Shown piece by piece: positions 9,065 through 16,861 of a stretch of DNA of 58,079 bases (the stretch's first letter is position 1; the number at the start of each line of letters is the position of its first letter). The notes under the pieces were generated by a model. The model saw nothing but the letters and a program-made list of their open reading frames with translations. It had not been told where the DNA came from and did no database searches. This DNA is from Peptococcaceae bacterium (GTDB lineage Bacteria; Bacillota; DSM-12270; Thermacetogeniales; Thermacetogeniaceae). The stretch covers positions 1-58,079 of the forward strand of contig JAHFCR010000016.1 in assembly GCA_023249405.1 (NCBI GenBank). The letters run 5' to 3'. Both the position numbers and the translations under genes were made by a program.

Positions 9065-9191
9065 GCGTATGACGCCTGATGCAGGTATCTGGTCTGTTGC
9101 GGGCAACTGCAGCTTGCGCGATTTTCAGACGGCGTATGATAATGCCTTCATGTGTACCTGAAAGCGAACATAATAGTGACATGTGTATGAC
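9065..9191. promoter_or_regulatory. Candidate upstream activating sites for the sigma-54 activator
   Basis: Three related nonamers, GCGTATGAC (9065-9073), GCGTATGAT (9132-9140) and GTGTATGAC (9183-9191), lie 130-260 bases upstream of the sigma-54 promoter, where enhancer-binding proteins normally sit. The first is part of a GCGT-ATG-ACGC palindrome. The assignment is inference from spacing and repetition. Confidence 0.4.
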
Positions 9192-9321
9192 AAGCAGATG
9201 ACAATTTGATAACAGTCTACCTATTTCAGAAGCTACATATAGCCAGCTAAAAATCGATCAGAACGCTGAATAAACAGGCTATATTCATTATCCAGCAGCT
9301 GTTTTCAGGCCTGAAAGCTTT

Positions 9322-9338
9322 TGGCACGTATATTGCAT
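9322..9338 (+). promoter_or_regulatory. Sigma-54 (RpoN) promoter, -24/-12
   Basis: TGGCACGTATATTGCAT matches the sigma-54 consensus TGGCACG-N4-TTGCW in every conserved base, with the GG at 9323-9324 and GC at 9335-9336, exactly 12 bases apart. Transcription would start near 9347 and run to the right into the Com-like gene and the aldehyde dehydrogenase. Confidence 0.9.
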
Positions 9339-9476
9339 TATGTATTATTGTGAACGTGCCATCAGGATTAATCCTTAGCGGCAACATTACTCATCCATCG
9401 GGTTCAGGGGCAAGTATGACACGGAGAAGTCTTGATTTCCACCAGAGGCCAGGAGGGCAAAAAAGGGGTGGCGCCG

Positions 9477-9635
9477 TTGCAGGAGATACGCTGTAAGTCC
9501 TGTGGAAAGCTTCTTTTCAAGTCGTATGGAGATCGTTGGAAGAATGCAACAGCGGAGGTTATCGACATCCTGACGCATCACTTGATGGTGAAGTGCCCGA
9601 AGTGTAAGACGATCAATGCGGTTATAAACGAATAA
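9477..9635 (+). CDS. Com-like zinc-finger protein (RNA-binding regulator family)
   Basis: 52 residues with two CxxC knuckles (C6/C9 in IRCKSCGKLLFK and C40/C43 in KCPKCKTIN), closely resembling Com of phage Mu, a zinc-binding translational activator that opens an mRNA hairpin over its target's start. The family is scattered through bacterial genomes, mostly of unknown role. The start is unclear: TTG 9477 after AAAAGGGG, GTG 9468 after AGGAGG, and TTG 9432 are all in frame; homology begins near TTG 9477. It is the first gene after the sigma-54 promoter and is followed by an intrinsic terminator and a long perfect hairpin before the aldehyde dehydrogenase. Confidence 0.75.
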   Translation: MQEIRCKSCGKLLFKSYGDRWKNATAEVIDILTHHLMVKCPKCKTINAVINE

Positions 9636-9648
9636 CGAGAGGCTCAAG

Positions 9649-9688
9649 AAGCCCGTTTTCAGGATGGAAAACGGGCTTTGCCTTTTTT
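9649..9688 (+). terminator. Intrinsic terminator between the Com-like gene and the aldehyde dehydrogenase
   Basis: AAGCCCGTTTTC at 9649-9660 pairs perfectly with GAAAACGGGCTT at 9667-9678 across a 6-nt loop, followed by TTGCC and six T's at 9683-9688. Confidence 0.85.
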
Positions 9689-9715
9689 AGGGCGCCTACA
9701 AAGATACGGGCGCAG

Positions 9716-9748
9716 ATGGTCAGAGTCCTTGTTAAGGACTCTGACCAT
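9716..9748 (+). promoter_or_regulatory. 15-bp perfect inverted repeat in the aldehyde dehydrogenase leader
   Basis: ATGGTCAGAGTCCTT (9716-9730) and AAGGACTCTGACCAT (9734-9748) are exact reverse complements separated by GTT. No T-tract follows, so this is a better candidate for an operator or a regulatory RNA hairpin than for a terminator. The remaining 200 bases to the aldehyde dehydrogenase start hold no clear gene. Confidence 0.6.
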
Positions 9749-9957
9749 GGATATAAACAAGATTGGACTTAGATAAGCATTCAGGAGGTGATATTCGGGC
9801 CGGAATTAGCAGACTCTGACTGGCGGTCGACTATAAGCTACTGCTCAACGGAGGGGGGCTGCATAGCAGGATCGGGAAAAGTTTTAGGAGTTTGCGGTGG
9901 TAAAGAGAGGCTTGAGAGATCGAGGACTCACCAATAAAAAAAACGGAGGAAAATCAA

Positions 9958-11463
9958 ATGTCTGAAATGCCAAGACCGCAAGATGCCAGCTATAAAATGT
10001 TGATCAACGGTAAGTTTGTGGATGCCAGCAACGGCGCGACCCGTAAATCTTACTGTCCTGCCAACGGGGAATTCCTGGCCAGCTTCCCCGACGCTACCAA
10101 GGAAGATGTCGATGCCGCCGTCAAGGCTGCCTGGGCTGCTTTTGATTCCTGGAAGAAGGTCAGCGTTACAGAGAAGCAGGCTATTCTGACAAAGATCGCC
10201 GACGTGATCGATGCCAACAAAGAAACGCTGGCCATGATCGAGTCCCTGGACAACGGCAAGCCGATCCGTGAGACCATGACGGTCGACATTCCCCTCAGCT
10301 CGGACCACTTCCGCTACTTCGCAGGCGTGATCAGGGGCGAAGAGGGGCAGGCGTCGATCATCGACGATACCGCACAGGGTTTATTCGGCAACAACCTGAG
10401 CATCATTCTCCGTGAGCCGATCGGTGTCGTTGGCCAGATCATTCCCTGGAACTTCCCGTTTGCCATGGCTGCCTGGAAGATCGCCCCAGTGCTGGCGGCA
10501 GGCGACTGCACCGTGATCAAGCCGTCCAGCACCACATCGCTCAGCCTCCTGCACCTGGCCAAGCTGATCGCCCCGCTCCTGCCTCCGGGTGTTGTCAACG
10601 TGATCACCGGCCGTGGTTCCACCACCGGCCAGTTCATGCTGGACCATCCGGACTTCCGCAAGCTGGCCTTCACCGGTTCCACCGAGGTCGGCTACAGCGT
10701 CGCCGATGCTGCCGCTAAGAAGCTGATCCCGTCGACCCTGGAGTTGGGCGGCAAGTCTGCCAACATCTTTTTCCCGGATTGCAATTGGGCGAAGGCGATC
10801 GAGGGCGTGCATCTGGGCATCCTGTTCAATCAGGGACAGGTCTGCTGCGCCGGTTCCCGGGTGTTCGTGCACGAGGATATCTACGACAAGTTCGTTGCGG
10901 AACTGGTGGCATCCTTCAAGAAGGTCAATGTTAACGTCCCTTGGGAGAATACTACCCAGATGGGTTCTCAGGTCGACGAGGGCCAATTGCAGAAGATCCT
11001 CTCCTATGTCGAGATTGGCAAGCAAGAGGGCGCCAAGGTGGCCGTCGGTGGAGCGCGGGCAACCGGGAACGGTTTGGAGAAGGGCGCTTTCATGCAGCCA
11101 ACCCTGTTGGTCGATGTCAACAACAAGATGCGCGTTGCCCAGGAAGAGATCTTCGGACCGGTGGCGGTCGTGATCAAGTTCAAAACTGAGGAAGAGGTCA
11201 TTGCCTTGGCCAACGACAGCGAGTACGGCCTTGGCGGCGCTGTCTGGACTCAGGATATCAACCGGGCGTTCCGGGTGGCCCGGGGAATCGAAACCGGCAG
11301 GGTGTGGGTCAATCAATACAACGATCTGCCCGCCCATACGCCGTTCGGTGGCTACAAGAAGTCCGGCATCGGCCGGGAGACTCACAAGGTGATCCTCGAT
11401 CACTACACCCAGATGAAGAACATCTTCATCAACTTCGAGGAGAAAGCGATCGGATTATACTAG
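9958..11463 (+). CDS. NAD(P)+-dependent aldehyde dehydrogenase
   Basis: 501 residues, the usual length of the ALDH superfamily. It oxidises an aldehyde to the acid. Landmarks are IPWNFPFAM (163-171), the cofactor loop FTGSTEVG (238-245), the general base Glu262 in LELGG, the catalytic Cys296 in NQGQVCCAGSR, and EIFGPVAVV. The overall pattern is that of the acetaldehyde/chloroacetaldehyde dehydrogenase group (AcoD/ExaC-like), which often goes with AcoR-type activators. Start ATG 9958 has ACGGAGGA about 9 bases upstream. It probably forms a regulon with the sigma-54 activator and the iron alcohol dehydrogenase at 15.4 kb. The substrate is not determined by the sequence. Confidence 0.92.
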   Translation: MSEMPRPQDASYKMLINGKFVDASNGATRKSYCPANGEFLASFPDATKEDVDAAVKAAWAAFDSWKKVSVTEKQAILTKIADVIDANKETLAMIESLDNGKPIRETMTVDIPLSSDHFRYFAGVIRGEEGQASIIDDTAQGLFGNNLSIILREPIGVVGQIIPWNFPFAMAAWKIAPVLAAGDCTVIKPSSTTSLSLLHLAKLIAPLLPPGVVNVITGRGSTTGQFMLDHPDFRKLAFTGSTEVGYSVADAAAKKLIPSTLELGGKSANIFFPDCNWAKAIEGVHLGILFNQGQVCCAGSRVFVHEDIYDKFVAELVASFKKVNVNVPWENTTQMGSQVDEGQLQKILSYVEIGKQEGAKVAVGGARATGNGLEKGAFMQPTLLVDVNNKMRVAQEEIFGPVAVVIKFKTEEEVIALANDSEYGLGGAVWTQDINRAFRVARGIETGRVWVNQYNDLPAHTPFGGYKKSGIGRETHKVILDHYTQMKNIFINFEEKAIGLY

Positions 11464-11492
11464 GACCTGGTCTGACGAAAAATAATACTGGA

Positions 11493-11525
11493 GCCGGGAC
11501 GCAGGGATAAAACCTGCGTCCCGGC
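11493..11525 (+). terminator. Strong hairpin after the aldehyde dehydrogenase
   Basis: GCCGGGACGCAGG (11493-11505) pairs perfectly with CCTGCGTCCCGGC (11513-11525), 29 bases after the stop. The T-tract is missing, so termination may be incomplete and allow read-through to the next small gene. Confidence 0.55.
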
Positions 11526-11568
11526 AAAATATCACATGGCCTGGGCTAGCCTGGCGAGGTGTACAGAG

Positions 11569-11787
11569 ATGGTCACAAAAGAGACCATGGTCGAGGATGT
11601 AGTTACTATACCTGGAATTATATCCTATTTTATCCAGCACGGAGTATCTCCGATCACCTGCGATGGCGCCTTTCCCCAGAGCATTGGCCGGCTGCTGGAG
11701 ATCAAGAAGGTACCCGATCCGGATGCCTTCATTGATGGAATCAATGCTTTCTTGAAGGGATTGGAAGCAGCCATAGACAGCAATTAG
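11569..11787 (+). CDS. DUF1858-like small protein
   Basis: 72 residues, beginning at ATG 11569 with GCGAGGTG about 9 bases upstream. The layout (ITKETMVEDVV-like N-terminus, GIISYFIQHGVSPITCDGAF, a C-terminal helix) resembles DUF1858, a small helical domain often found with redox or hybrid-cluster proteins. The single Cys (ITCDG) is at the position where that family usually has its conserved Cys. It sits between the aldehyde dehydrogenase and nadK, possibly transcribed from the former. The function is unknown. Confidence 0.6.
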   Translation: MVTKETMVEDVVTIPGIISYFIQHGVSPITCDGAFPQSIGRLLEIKKVPDPDAFIDGINAFLKGLEAAIDSN

Positions 11788-11821
11788 ATAACAATTCTGA
11801 TTGAGATCATCGGATAAAGCT

Positions 11822-11858
11822 GGCGCCCCAAGCTCTCTATCAATCCTAGGGTGGCGCC
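11822..11858 (+). terminator. GC-rich hairpin upstream of nadK
   Basis: GGCGCC at 11822-11827 pairs with GGCGCC at 11853-11858, with further CC/GG pairing inside across one bulge. No T-tract follows. It separates the small DUF1858-like gene from nadK and may be a weak terminator. Confidence 0.35.
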
Positions 11859-11905
11859 GAATCTAAAATATATGGCCCATAGAGCAGCGGGGAGGTGATT
11901 GCGGC

Positions 11906-12739
11906 ATGAAGGTGGAAATCGTCTATAAAAACGATTTTCGAGCTCGTTCTCTAGCCGGCGAACTGCACGGCAATCTGCAGGCCAGGGGCGTTGAGGCGGA
12001 GCTGCTGAGCAGCGCCAGGCTGCCGGAGACAGCCGACCAGATCCCGGCGGATCTGGTCTTTGTCCTGGGAGGAGACGGCACCTTGCTGCAAACCGCCCGC
12101 TATTTTGCCAGCACCGGAACGCCGATCATCGGAGTCAACTTGGGAACGGTCGGTTTTTTAAGCAGTGTTGAGCCCGAGGATCTACAGTATTATCTTGATC
12201 CGGTGCTGCGGCAGGAATATGATTTGGATGAGCGGATCATGATCGCTGCCACCGTCACCAGAGACAAGCAGATACTGTATCAGGGGGTAGCGCTCAATGA
12301 TGTGGTGATCAGATCGCGCCTGCCGCACACCATCCTGGTCACGCTACGGATCGACGGCAGACCACACACCACCTATCAGGTTGACGGCCTGGTCTGCGCC
12401 ACTCCTACCGGCTCTACGGCCTACTCTTTTTCAGCTGGAGGCCCGGTCATCGATGCCGGCCTGGAAGCCCTGGTGATCACGCCGATCTGTCCGCACCTGT
12501 CATCTTCCAGGTCACTGGTGGTCAGCGCCTCATCCCATTTGAGTTTTAAGTTGGATTCCGATTACAACACTGACATTTCCGTGGACGGCCAGGACGAGAT
12601 ACCTCTGGTCAAGGGCGACCAGGTACAGATTGAGCAATCGGAGCTGGTGACCAATCTGGTGCGCCTGAAACAGGTGAGCCGACTAGAGAAGATCAAGTAT
12701 TTGAGAAGCAAGCAATATGTGTCAAGTTCTGCCGGATGA
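11906..12739 (+). CDS. nadK: NAD kinase
   Basis: 277 residues. It phosphorylates NAD+ to NADP+ with ATP or polyphosphate in the cytoplasm. Family motifs are all present: GGDGT at 55-59 (catalytic loop), GVNLGTVGFLSS (76-87), NDVV (131-134), and TPTGSTAYSFSAGGP (166-180). The start is ATG 11906 after GGGGAGGTGATTG. The gene is followed 54 bases later by nfnA and nfnB, whose product consumes and produces NADP(H), so this looks like a functional grouping. No other nucleotide-metabolism gene is nearby. Confidence 0.95.
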   Translation: MKVEIVYKNDFRARSLAGELHGNLQARGVEAELLSSARLPETADQIPADLVFVLGGDGTLLQTARYFASTGTPIIGVNLGTVGFLSSVEPEDLQYYLDPVLRQEYDLDERIMIAATVTRDKQILYQGVALNDVVIRSRLPHTILVTLRIDGRPHTTYQVDGLVCATPTGSTAYSFSAGGPVIDAGLEALVITPICPHLSSSRSLVVSASSHLSFKLDSDYNTDISVDGQDEIPLVKGDQVQIEQSELVTNLVRLKQVSRLEKIKYLRSKQYVSSSAG

Positions 12740-12793
12740 GCTGCCGGTTAGCGGCCAATGGCAGCATTTTGGGAAACACAGGAGGTGGACGAT

Positions 12794-13630
12794 ATGTACA
12801 GGATCGTGGAAAAGCAAGACCTGACACCGACGATCAAGCTGATGAGGGTGGTCGCCCCTGCTGTCGCCAAAAAGGCGTTGGCCGGCCAGTTTATCATCCT
12901 GCGTTTACATGATCGTGCGGAGAGAATCCCCTTGACTGTCGCTGATTACGATCGTGATCAGGGAACCATCACTATCGTCTTCCAGGTGGTGGGCAAGTCG
13001 ACGGAGGAACTGGCAACGGTCAAGGTGGGGGAGAGCATTCTGAACTTTGTGGGGCCCCTAGGCCAGGCATCGGAGATCGAGCATTATGGGAATGTGGTCT
13101 GCATCGGTGGTGGAGTGGGTGTCGCCCCTATCTATCCGATCACCCGCTCCCTGCGCCAGGCCGGCAACAGGATCGCTTCCATCATCGGAGCCCGGAGCGC
13201 CGACCTGCTATTCTTTGAAGAAGAGATGAGATCGGTCAGCGACGAGTTTTACATAGTCACCGACGATGGCTCCAAGGGCCGGCGGGGCCTGGTGACAGAC
13301 GCCCTGGGGGCGATCCTGAAGTCAGGGGAACAGATCGATCTGGTCTTTGCCATCGGCCCCGTACCGATGATGCGGGCAGTGGCCGATCTGACCAAAACTC
13401 ATGGTATTCGGACCGTCGTCAGTCTGAACCCGGTGATGGTTGATGGAACGGGCATGTGCGGGGGTTGCCGGGTCTCTGTGGGTGGGACCACCAAGTTTGC
13501 CTGTGTCGACGGCCCGGACTTTGACGCCCATCAGGTCGACTTCGATGAGTTACTGATGAGGCAGCGGATGTACCGGAAAGAAGAGCAGGAATCCAGCGAG
13601 CATTACCATCAATGCTCGTGCAGGGGGTGA
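12794..13630 (+). CDS. nfnA: NfnA: small subunit of NADH-dependent reduced ferredoxin:NADP+ oxidoreductase
   Basis: 278 residues of the ferredoxin-NADP reductase/dihydroorotate dehydrogenase electron-transfer type. An FAD-binding N-terminal barrel (RIPLTVADYD), a nucleotide-binding domain with CIGGGVGVAPIYP near 98-110, and a C-terminal Cys cluster (MCGGCRVSVGG...FACVDGP) that binds a [2Fe-2S] cluster. With NfnB it forms the electron-bifurcating transhydrogenase. Start ATG 12794 is chosen because AGGAGGTGG lies at 12780-12788; the frame is open 36 bases further upstream. NfnB starts seven bases after the stop. A sulfide-dehydrogenase or glutamate-synthase label is often given to the same pair. 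Confidence 0.9.
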   Translation: MYRIVEKQDLTPTIKLMRVVAPAVAKKALAGQFIILRLHDRAERIPLTVADYDRDQGTITIVFQVVGKSTEELATVKVGESILNFVGPLGQASEIEHYGNVVCIGGGVGVAPIYPITRSLRQAGNRIASIIGARSADLLFFEEEMRSVSDEFYIVTDDGSKGRRGLVTDALGAILKSGEQIDLVFAIGPVPMMRAVADLTKTHGIRTVVSLNPVMVDGTGMCGGCRVSVGGTTKFACVDGPDFDAHQVDFDELLMRQRMYRKEEQESSEHYHQCSCRG

Positions 13631-13637
13631 GCGCAAG

Positions 13638-15053
13638 ATGCCGATAAAAGCCCGGGAAGCGATGCGGACACAGGACCCGCAGGTGCGGGTCCGCAACTTT
13701 GGCGAAGTGGCGCTCGGCTATTCGGATGGGCAGGCCGGGAGCGAAGCCGGGCGGTGCCAGCAGTGCAAGAAAAAGCCCTGCAGCAGTGGATGCCCGGTGG
13801 GAGTGGATATTCCCGCCTTCATCGGTTTGATCAAAGATGGGGATATCCTGGGTGCTGCCAGGAAGATCAAGGAGTCCAATAATCTGCCGGCTGTCTGTGG
13901 ACGGGTCTGCCCACAGGAGGAGCAGTGCGAGAAGCACTGCATCCTGGGCAAAAAGGGAGAGCCGGTGGCGATCGGCCGTCTGGAACGCTATGTGGCGGAC
14001 TATGAGCGCCAGGTCGGGGTGGAAACCCCACCTCTGCCGGCGCCCAGCGCCGGGGTGCCTGATTTAGCGGGCGCGGCCCGCAAGAAGGTGGCAATCGTCG
14101 GCTCGGGGCCGTCCGGCCTCACGGTGGCGGCCGACCTGGCCAGGCTGGGATACGGCATCACAGTTTTCGAGGCTCTGCATGAGCCCGGCGGAGTGCTGGT
14201 CTACGGGATTCCGGAGTTCCGTCTGCCGAAAGCCATCGTCAAGGAAGAGATCGACAACATCAGAAAGCTCGGGGCTGAGGTCCGGGTGGACGCGGTGATC
14301 GGGAAGATCGATTCGGTTGACGAATTGCTGGCAAATGGCTACAGCGCGGTGTTTATAGGCACCGGAGCCGGTCTGCCGAATTTTATGGGCATTCCCGGGG
14401 AGAATTTGAATGGAGTCTATTCGGCCAACGAGTTTCTCACCCGCACCAATCTGATGAAGGCCTACCGGTTCCCCGACTTCGACACCCCCGTCAAAGTGGG
14501 CAAACGCGTGGCAGTGATCGGCGGCGGCAACGTGGCCATGGACAGCGCCCGCTGCGCCCTGCGCCTGGGTGCTGAGGATGTCTACATCGTGTACAGGCGC
14601 TCCGAAAAAGAGATGCCAGCGCGCCGGGAAGAGGTCGAGCACGCCGTGGAAGAGGGTGTCAAGCTGAATCTGCTCTGCTGCCCATCCAGGATCATCGGCA
14701 ACGTTGACGGCTGGGTCGAGGCTCTGGAGTGCGTGAAGTTCGAGCTCGGAGAGCCTGATGAGTCTGGCCGCTGCTGTCCGATCCGGATCAAGGGGTCGGA
14801 GTACACGATTTCGATGGATACGGTGATCATGGCGATCGGCAACAGCCCCAACCCGCTGATCTCCCAGACCACGCCGGATCTCCGAACCGGCCGTCACGGT
14901 GTGCTGATCGCTGACCCGGAGACCGGGGCGACCACCAAGCAGGGGGTCTACGCAGGAGGAGACATTGTCACCGGCGCCGCTACCGTCATCTCCGCCATGG
15001 GGGCTGGCAAACGGGCGGCGGCAGCCATTGACCGCTACCTGCGAGGCGTCTAG
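13638..15053 (+). CDS. nfnB: NfnB: large subunit of the electron-bifurcating transhydrogenase (GltD/glutamate synthase small-chain fold)
   Basis: 471 residues. The N-terminal region has two four-cysteine groups (C40, C43, C48, C52 and C87, C91, C97, C101), as in NfnL which carries two [4Fe-4S] clusters. An FAD-binding GSGPSGLTVAADL segment follows near 152 and a second nucleotide-binding GGGNVAMDSARCAL near 293, ending with GGDIVTGAATVISAMGAGK. NfnAB couples exergonic NADP+ reduction by NADH to that by reduced ferredoxin. The start is ATG 13638 after AGGGGGTGAG. The gene order nadK-nfnA-nfnB and the absence of a large glutamate synthase chain support Nfn over glutamate synthase. Confidence 0.9.
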   Translation: MPIKAREAMRTQDPQVRVRNFGEVALGYSDGQAGSEAGRCQQCKKKPCSSGCPVGVDIPAFIGLIKDGDILGAARKIKESNNLPAVCGRVCPQEEQCEKHCILGKKGEPVAIGRLERYVADYERQVGVETPPLPAPSAGVPDLAGAARKKVAIVGSGPSGLTVAADLARLGYGITVFEALHEPGGVLVYGIPEFRLPKAIVKEEIDNIRKLGAEVRVDAVIGKIDSVDELLANGYSAVFIGTGAGLPNFMGIPGENLNGVYSANEFLTRTNLMKAYRFPDFDTPVKVGKRVAVIGGGNVAMDSARCALRLGAEDVYIVYRRSEKEMPARREEVEHAVEEGVKLNLLCCPSRIIGNVDGWVEALECVKFELGEPDESGRCCPIRIKGSEYTISMDTVIMAIGNSPNPLISQTTPDLRTGRHGVLIADPETGATTKQGVYAGGDIVTGAATVISAMGAGKRAAAAIDRYLRGV

Positions 15054-15107
15054 ATCTGCCAATTGCCTGTTGCAGGTTGAGCCTCCCGTTGACAAGAGCG
15101 CACCAGA

Positions 15108-15149
15108 GAACAACCCCGCAAGCATTTTACGCTGCTTGCGGGGTTGTTC
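15108..15149 (+). terminator. 17-bp hairpin after nfnB
   Basis: The 17-base arms 15108-15124 and 15133-15149 (core CAACCCCGCAAGCA / TGCTTGCGGGGTTG) are exact reverse complements with an 8-nt loop, 55 bases after nfnB. Only a short AT-rich tail follows, but the stem is strong enough to be the operon's terminator. Confidence 0.65.
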
Positions 15150-15324
15150 ATTATAAACGGCAGGGATGAATTGAGGCTCCTCAATTTTGGTAATCTCCAA
15201 TGCCTATCTGGATGTCTATTTAGAAACCAGACGCTATAACCAATAAGATTGCGGCTCAAAGTTCGGGGAATAGAAAGGGGTTCGAAATCAAAACATAATG
15301 AAGGATGCAAGGCAGGAAGCAATA

Positions 15325-15340
15325 TGGCACTGTTTTTGTC
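15325..15340 (+). promoter_or_regulatory. Possible sigma-54 promoter of the iron alcohol dehydrogenase
   Basis: TGGCACTGTTTTTGTC keeps the TGGCAC block and the 12-base GG-to-G spacing of a sigma-54 promoter, but reads TTGT instead of TTGC at -12. It is 44 bases upstream of the start codon. The weaker match makes this a suggestion only. Confidence 0.4.
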
Positions 15341-15383
15341 AGTGCTACTTGAAATTCATTCTACGAATCTAGGAGGAAAGCTT

Positions 15384-16682
15384 ATGTGGGAATCCAAGAT
15401 CAATGTGAACCAGATCGTAGAGATCCGTACGCGGACACTCTGCTACCTGGGCGTGGGAGCACTGCAAAAAATTGATGAGATTGCTGATTGGATGCAAAAA
15501 CAGGGGATCGATAAGGTGCTGGTGGTGACTGACAAGATCGTCTACAAAGTCACCGGCGTCTGGGACATTCTGGAGCCAGTGCTGAAAAAGCGGAACATTG
15601 CCTATGCTCTCTTTGATGAGGTAGTTCCTAATCCAACCGTGGACGGAATTGACAGGGCAGCTCAGATTGGAAAGCAGATCGGCGCCAAAGCGGTCATTGG
15701 CATCGGGGGCGGCAGTCCGATCGATACCGCCAAGAGTGCGGCGGTGTTGCTGTATCCGGACTATGCTCAGAGGAGCGCCCGCGACCTGTATACTTTTAAA
15801 TTTGCGGCGGAGAAGGCTGTCCCGATCATCGCCATCAATACTACTCATGGTACCGGGACCGAGGTTGACCGGTTTGCCGTAGCCAGCATTCCAGATCTGG
15901 AGTACAAGCCGGCTCTGGTCTCCGAGGCGATCTACCCGACCTTTGCCATCGACGACCCGGCGATCATGGCCAAGCTGCCCGCCAACCAGACGCGTTACAC
16001 TGCCATAGACTCCGTCAACCATGTCACCGAGGCCTGCACCTCGCTGGCTACCAGCCCCTATACAGTGATGATGGGAATTGAAACGATCAGGTTGGTTGCC
16101 AGATACCTGCCGCAGGCGGTAGCGCATCCGGATGATCTTGCCGCCCGATATTATCTGCTTTATGCCTCAATGATCGCCGGTATCTGTTTCGATAACGGCT
16201 TGCTGCACTTTACCCATGCTCTGGAACATCCGCTCAGCGCCGTCAAGCCCGATCTGGCCCATGGCCTGGGCCTGGCCATCCTGCTGCCGGCCGTGATCAG
16301 GCATATCTATCCGGCAGTGCCGGAGATATTGGCAAAACTGTACGAACCGATCGTGCCCGGACTGCTGGGCGTGCCCGGAGAGGCCGCTGAATGCGCCATC
16401 GGGGTCGAGGAGTGGTTGTATGCGATCGGTATTACGCAAAAGCTGGAGGACCTGGGGTACACCGAGGCCGATGTTGACAAGTGCGCCCAACTGGCGTTTA
16501 CCACCCCCTCTCTCGATGTGCTGCTCAGCATGGCGCCGATCGAAGCGACCAAACAGGTAGTGCATGACATCTACCATGAGAGCCTATCACTGCTCAGTTG
16601 TACCTGCGCTGATGCCGGAAGGATACCAGCCTCGCAAGTGGAGCAGCGCCAGGCAGGAAGCGCCGGTTCCCTACTCCAGTAA
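15384..16682 (+). CDS. Iron-containing (group III) alcohol dehydrogenase
   Basis: 432 residues, NAD(P)-dependent, interconverting an alcohol and an aldehyde. The nucleotide loop GGGSPIDTAK is at 108-117. Metal ligands fit the family pattern: Asp209 and His213 (AIDSVNHVTEA), His278 (FTHALEHP) and His293 (LAHGLGLA). TTHGTGTEVDRFAV (153-166) is also typical. Start ATG 15384 has AGGAGGAAA upstream; the frame is open for 135 bases before it but without family similarity. The C-terminal 30 residues after LSLLSC are extra and Gln/Ser-rich. It probably works with the aldehyde dehydrogenase under sigma-54 control. The length slightly exceeds the 380-390 typical of the family. Confidence 0.92.
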   Translation: MWESKINVNQIVEIRTRTLCYLGVGALQKIDEIADWMQKQGIDKVLVVTDKIVYKVTGVWDILEPVLKKRNIAYALFDEVVPNPTVDGIDRAAQIGKQIGAKAVIGIGGGSPIDTAKSAAVLLYPDYAQRSARDLYTFKFAAEKAVPIIAINTTHGTGTEVDRFAVASIPDLEYKPALVSEAIYPTFAIDDPAIMAKLPANQTRYTAIDSVNHVTEACTSLATSPYTVMMGIETIRLVARYLPQAVAHPDDLAARYYLLYASMIAGICFDNGLLHFTHALEHPLSAVKPDLAHGLGLAILLPAVIRHIYPAVPEILAKLYEPIVPGLLGVPGEAAECAIGVEEWLYAIGITQKLEDLGYTEADVDKCAQLAFTTPSLDVLLSMAPIEATKQVVHDIYHESLSLLSCTCADAGRIPASQVEQRQAGSAGSLLQ

Positions 16683-16711
16683 GGAGGTGTTTCTTTTTAC
16701 TCAGACAAGCA

Positions 16712-16750
16712 ACCCCGGAAGTCGTTATTGACTGACCGGGGTTCTTTATC
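16712..16750 (+). terminator. Hairpin terminator after the alcohol dehydrogenase
   Basis: AACCCCGG (16712-16719) pairs with CCGGGGTT (16737-16744), followed by CTTTATC. The loop is 17 nt. It is a moderate intrinsic terminator 30 bases after the stop. Confidence 0.5.
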
Positions 16751-16861
16751 AGCTAGCCAACTGTACACGTACCCATTCTTGCTATTGTAGTTGCCGTACC
16801 CCGTAAACCTAATATATAATATAGTTATCTATACAAGTTAGGACGGCTTCGACGATAGGGG

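Noticed and set aside
9787-9933. A Cys-containing frame before the aldehyde dehydrogenase, reminiscent of a small peptide
   Set aside because: The only GTG overlaps the AGGAGG site, no proper start follows it, and the frame was not convincing.
10381-11403. A 340-residue minus-strand frame inside the aldehyde dehydrogenase
   Set aside because: Shadow of a GC-rich gene; the + strand protein has all catalytic motifs.
12745-12770. Sequence resembling the dispersed repeat core (GGTTAGC...CAATGG)
   Set aside because: Only about 8-10 bases match and they lie between nadK and nfnA in a different context; chance is likely.
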